From Rhea pennata (lineage: Eukaryota; Chordata; Aves; Rheiformes; Rheidae): 64,000 bases of DNA. The position numbers and the translations under genes are program-made. The notes under the pieces were generated by a model that had not been told where the DNA came from, did not search any database, and saw only the letters and a program-made list of their open reading frames with translations. The number at the start of each line of letters is the position of its first letter. Within the stretch, counting starts at the first letter, position 1. The stretch covers positions 94,843,265-94,907,264 of the forward strand of contig NC_084663.1 in assembly GCF_028389875.1 (NCBI RefSeq). Direction: 5' to 3'. Below, in pieces: positions 63,561 through 64,000 of the stretch.

Positions 63561-64000
63561 GTAAGCTTAATAATGACCTTTGTATTAATACCGTTTTGAA
63601 AAAGCTTGATACTTTAATGCTGTTAATAACTTCATTAGGTTTTGGCTAGAAATCAGCTGAATGAATGGCAAATGTCTTATTTGCCACATTTTAGTTTTGG
63701 GCAAACCAGTATTCTGCATTTGCACATTTGTGTTTAACTGTTGTGCCTTATCCATGCTTCTGAAGAGTGAAAAATTAATACAGGAAGCAGTGAAATTCCC
63801 TCTTGTTTTTAATTTACTGTCCCTGATATCTAGCCTCTGTAATTTGTAAATCTATATAATGATGCTTCTTAATAATTATTGTGTTTTCTTAAATCATCAG
63901 TTCGTACTTTCGCGCTTCATGTTGCTTAGCAGATGACTGCTGGAGTCAGTATGGCTCCAGACAGAGGAGAGGTTTACAAATGAGCATAGAAGTATTACTA
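63561..64000 (+). other. TBC1D23: TBC1D23 intron 12 (start)
   Basis: AT-rich intron runs to the window edge. I see nothing recognisable in it. Confidence 0.65.

Overview
This window is nuclear DNA from a vertebrate, almost certainly a bird. It is AT-rich and intron-dominated, with canonical GT-AG splice sites. It carries CR1-type LINE fragments, including one at 58794-58995 with the avian CR1 3' terminal sequence in reverse orientation. I see no bacterial features, operons or CRISPR. Three protein-coding loci are recognised from conserved protein sequence and splice-consistent exon ends. All comparisons with human proteins or gene order are from memory.

Region 1 (1-33.9 kb, + strand) is the 3' part of FILIP1L (filamin A interacting protein 1-like). 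A short GC-rich promoter and non-coding exon (about 180-468) has a perfect CArG box, a CRE-like site and a CAG|GTAAGA donor. About 17.2 kb of intron follows. Next comes the giant coding exon 17702-20477, an extended coiled coil followed by a Ser/Thr-Pro-rich tail. A strong GTAAGT donor overlaps its last six codons. A distal exon at 33629-33817 joins that donor in frame, giving two alternative C-termini. The exons encoding the N-terminus of the long FILIP1L form lie outside the window to the left.

Region 2 (33.9-41.6 kb) is intronic and intergenic sequence with a CR1 fragment and two CpG-rich promoters about 1.9 kb apart. On the - strand, 39673-39733 is coding exon 1 of CMSS1. CMSS1 runs leftwards, so FILIP1L lies antisense inside a CMSS1 intron, as it does in human. 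No further CMSS1 exon was found here.

Region 3 (41.6-64 kb, + strand) is the 5' two-thirds of TBC1D23. Twelve coding exons (41599-63560) join without frameshift into about 430 residues. They cover a TBC domain that lacks the Arg- and Gln-finger residues and most of a rhodanese-like domain. The gene continues off the right edge.

CMSS1 and TBC1D23 are head to head here. As I recall, both point the same way in human, which suggests a local inversion of the CMSS1/FILIP1L block. The rest of the window is introns, decayed LINEs, microsatellites, short duplications and several perfect inverted repeats in TBC1D23 introns. I found no convincing novel gene system. The most interesting items are the FILIP1L isoform architecture, the nested and divergent gene layout, and an ancient LINE relic at about 31.1-33.4 kb.
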